Assembly (NCBI GenBank): GCA_018712665.1
Contig: DVGP01000133.1
Location: 1 to 24,493, forward strand
Source of the DNA: Candidatus Pelethomonas intestinigallinarum
GTDB taxonomy: Bacteria; Bacillota; Clostridia; Oscillospirales; Oscillospiraceae
Direction: 5' to 3'
Length of the DNA: 24,493 nt
This document shows, piece by piece, positions 23,420 through 24,493 of the stretch. The position numbers and the translations under genes are program-made. Under the pieces are notes generated by a model. The model did not search any database. It saw nothing but the letters and a program-made list of their open reading frames with translations, and was not told the DNA's origin. Position 1 is the first letter of the stretch; each line of letters begins with the position of its first letter.

Positions 23420-24301
23420 TCACCGCCCCGGCCCGGTGAGCCGCCGCAGGGCGTCCCCGATGTCCCCGGCGACGCAGACCGCGCGGTCCCGGATCTCCCG
23501 GGGCACATAGGCCTCCTGCTGGTTGACGCAGGCGTAGACGGCCCGGGGATTCTCCCTCGTCATCCGCCAGAAGGGATACTTGATGATGCCGGGGGTGTTC
23601 ATGCCCACCCCCAGCTCCAGATACAGCACGGCCAGGCCCGCGTGGCGGCGCAAAAACGCCTGATACCGCTCCGCCGCGGCGTACCACCCGCCGTCCTGGA
23701 CGAAGGTGTCGTCAGCCCGCAGGTTCATGGTCATGGGTCGGCCGCACCGTGGGCAGCGGGGGACCAGCTCCGTGGGGACTCTCATGTCCCGCTGCTGCTC
23801 CGCCATCCGCCGGACGGCCTCCTCGTTGTCGTAGGTCGCCTGGTGGCAGGGCTGGGAGCACTGCCAGAGGCCGTAGTCCCCCTGGGTATAGAACAGCCGC
23901 TTCTTGTCAAAGCCCGCCAGCTGGAACTGGTGGTCCACATTGGTGGTGAGGACAAAGTAGTCCCTCTCCCCCACCAGCGCCAGCAGGTCGTCATACACCG
24001 GCCTGGGCGCCCTCTCATAGCGGTTGTGGAGGATCTGGCGGCTCCACCAGGCCCAGTACTCCTCCAGGCTGTCAAAGGGGTAGAAGCCCCCGGAGTACAT
24101 GTCCCGGATGCCGTATTTGGTCTGAAAATCGCTGAAATACCTCTCAAACCGCTCCCCGTCGTAGGTCAGCCCCGCCGAGGCGGACAGCCCGGCCCCCGCA
24201 CCGATGATCACGGCGTCGGCGGCCTCCAGCGCCTGTCCCAGCGCCTCGATCTGGTCTTTTCCGCCCACGGCGGACGGCGGCATCCTGCTCCCTGAAAACA
24301 T
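23420..24301 (-). CDS. Sir2-family protein, class M (SirTM)-like, likely ADP-ribosyltransferase (293 aa)
   Basis: The NAD-binding motif GAGAGLSASAG (34-44) and zinc-site cysteines Cys148, Cys152, Cys183 and Cys186 identify a sirtuin. The KYGIRDMYSGGFYPF segment is typical of the class M group. The catalytic His of deacylases is Gln140 (FYTQGDYG), and the preceding Asn is Asn121 (TTNVD). The 19-residue spacing equals that of the essential Asn118/Gln137 pair reported for staphylococcal and streptococcal SirTM, which mono-ADP-ribosylates a lipoylated GcvH-like protein. No macrodomain, GcvH-L or lipoate ligase gene is in view; partners could lie beyond the window. The ATG at 24301 follows GGGGGATCTT; longer in-frame readings run into its promoter. 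Confidence 0.85.
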   Translation of the reverse strand: MFSGSRMPPSAVGGKDQIEALGQALEAADAVIIGAGAGLSASAGLTYDGERFERYFSDFQTKYGIRDMYSGGFYPFDSLEEYWAWWSRQILHNRYERAPRPVYDDLLALVGERDYFVLTTNVDHQFQLAGFDKKRLFYTQGDYGLWQCSQPCHQATYDNEEAVRRMAEQQRDMRVPTELVPRCPRCGRPMTMNLRADDTFVQDGGWYAAAERYQAFLRRHAGLAVLYLELGVGMNTPGIIKYPFWRMTRENPRAVYACVNQQEAYVPREIRDRAVCVAGDIGDALRRLTGPGR

Positions 24302-24320
24302 CAAGATCCCCCATTTCTCC

Positions 24321-24344
24321 ACCGCGCGGCGGCTGCCGCGCGGT
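24321..24344 (-). promoter_or_regulatory. Leader hairpin of the sirtuin gene
   Basis: A perfect 10-bp GC-rich stem (24321-24330 with 24335-24344) with a GGCT loop lies between the predicted transcription start (near 24371) and the ribosome binding site. No T-run follows, so it is not an obvious terminator. Confidence 0.45.
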
Positions 24345-24377
24345 AAACCGAAAACGCTTACTCGCCTTACAAGTTTT

Positions 24378-24406
24378 ATGATAAGTCGAGACAGACCGCC
24401 TGTAAA
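24378..24406 (-). promoter_or_regulatory. Sigma-A promoter of the sirtuin gene
   Basis: On the minus strand, TTTACA (24401-24406) and TATCAT (24378-24383) are 17 bp apart, each matching five of six consensus positions. The gene therefore probably has its own promoter with a leader of about 70 nt. From 24407 to the window end I see no gene. Confidence 0.7.
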
Positions 24407-24493
24407 GTACGCACAAATTCGTGCCGTAGTTACCAAAAGGATACTATGCCCCCTGGGCCGTCTTCCTTTCCGCGGCGGGATCTCTATGGCCAA

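Overview
The window is GC-rich (roughly 60-65% by eye) but uses Gram-positive expression signals: AGGAGG-type ribosome binding sites, near-consensus TTGACA/TATAAT promoters, tightly coupled operons, a lipoprotein sugar-binding protein, and CUT1 permeases of the LplB/LplC (YtcP) type without their own ATPase. This suggests a high-GC gut Firmicute of the Oscillospiraceae/Flavonifractor-Lawsonibacter kind. That placement is inference from style, not from a marker gene. No rRNA, tRNA, CRISPR, insertion sequence or phage gene is visible.

Layout. (1) 3-1288 (+): the end of an N-acetylhexosamine-1-kinase-like gene coupled to galE, whose gating residue is Cys299. (2) 9766-1414 (-): a catabolic operon of two ABC permeases, a solute-binding lipoprotein, a mid-operon hairpin, a sialate O-acetylesterase-family esterase, a GH42-like putative glycoside hydrolase and a BNR beta-propeller protein. 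It starts at an excellent promoter (9897-9925) followed by a perfect 29-nt palindrome. (3) 10048-13058 (+): a divergent Gfo/Idh/MocA oxidoreductase and a second, larger BNR-propeller protein. (4) 13059-13323: a convergent intergenic region packed with hairpins. (5) 15235-13324 (-): a PfkB (KDG-kinase-like) kinase and an HpcH/HpaI aldolase. (6) 15478-16572 (+): a LacI-family regulator divergent from the kinase, each with a near-perfect promoter and AT-rich palindromic DNA between them. (7) 17500-16577 (-): an AraC-family regulator, divergent from (8) 17667-23333 (+), a six-gene operon: DegT/StrS aminotransferase, DapA-family lyase, aldo/keto reductase, YesL (DUF624), NDP-sugar pyrophosphorylase-like protein and D-2-hydroxyacid dehydrogenase, closed by a terminator. 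(9) 24301-23420 (-): a class-M-like sirtuin with Gln in place of the catalytic His.

Working model (inference). Blocks 2, 3, 5 and 6 form one LacI-controlled locus. It imports an O-acetylated oligosaccharide, deacetylates and cleaves it in the cytoplasm, oxidises a released sugar, and ends in a 2-keto-3-deoxy acid that is phosphorylated and split to pyruvate plus an aldehyde. Block 8 is a second, AraC-controlled route in which an aminotransferase, a lyase and two reductases could process an amino or keto sugar. The substrates cannot be read from the sequence. The propeller proteins, the GH42-like enzyme and the aminotransferase-lyase operon are the most likely places for undescribed biochemistry.
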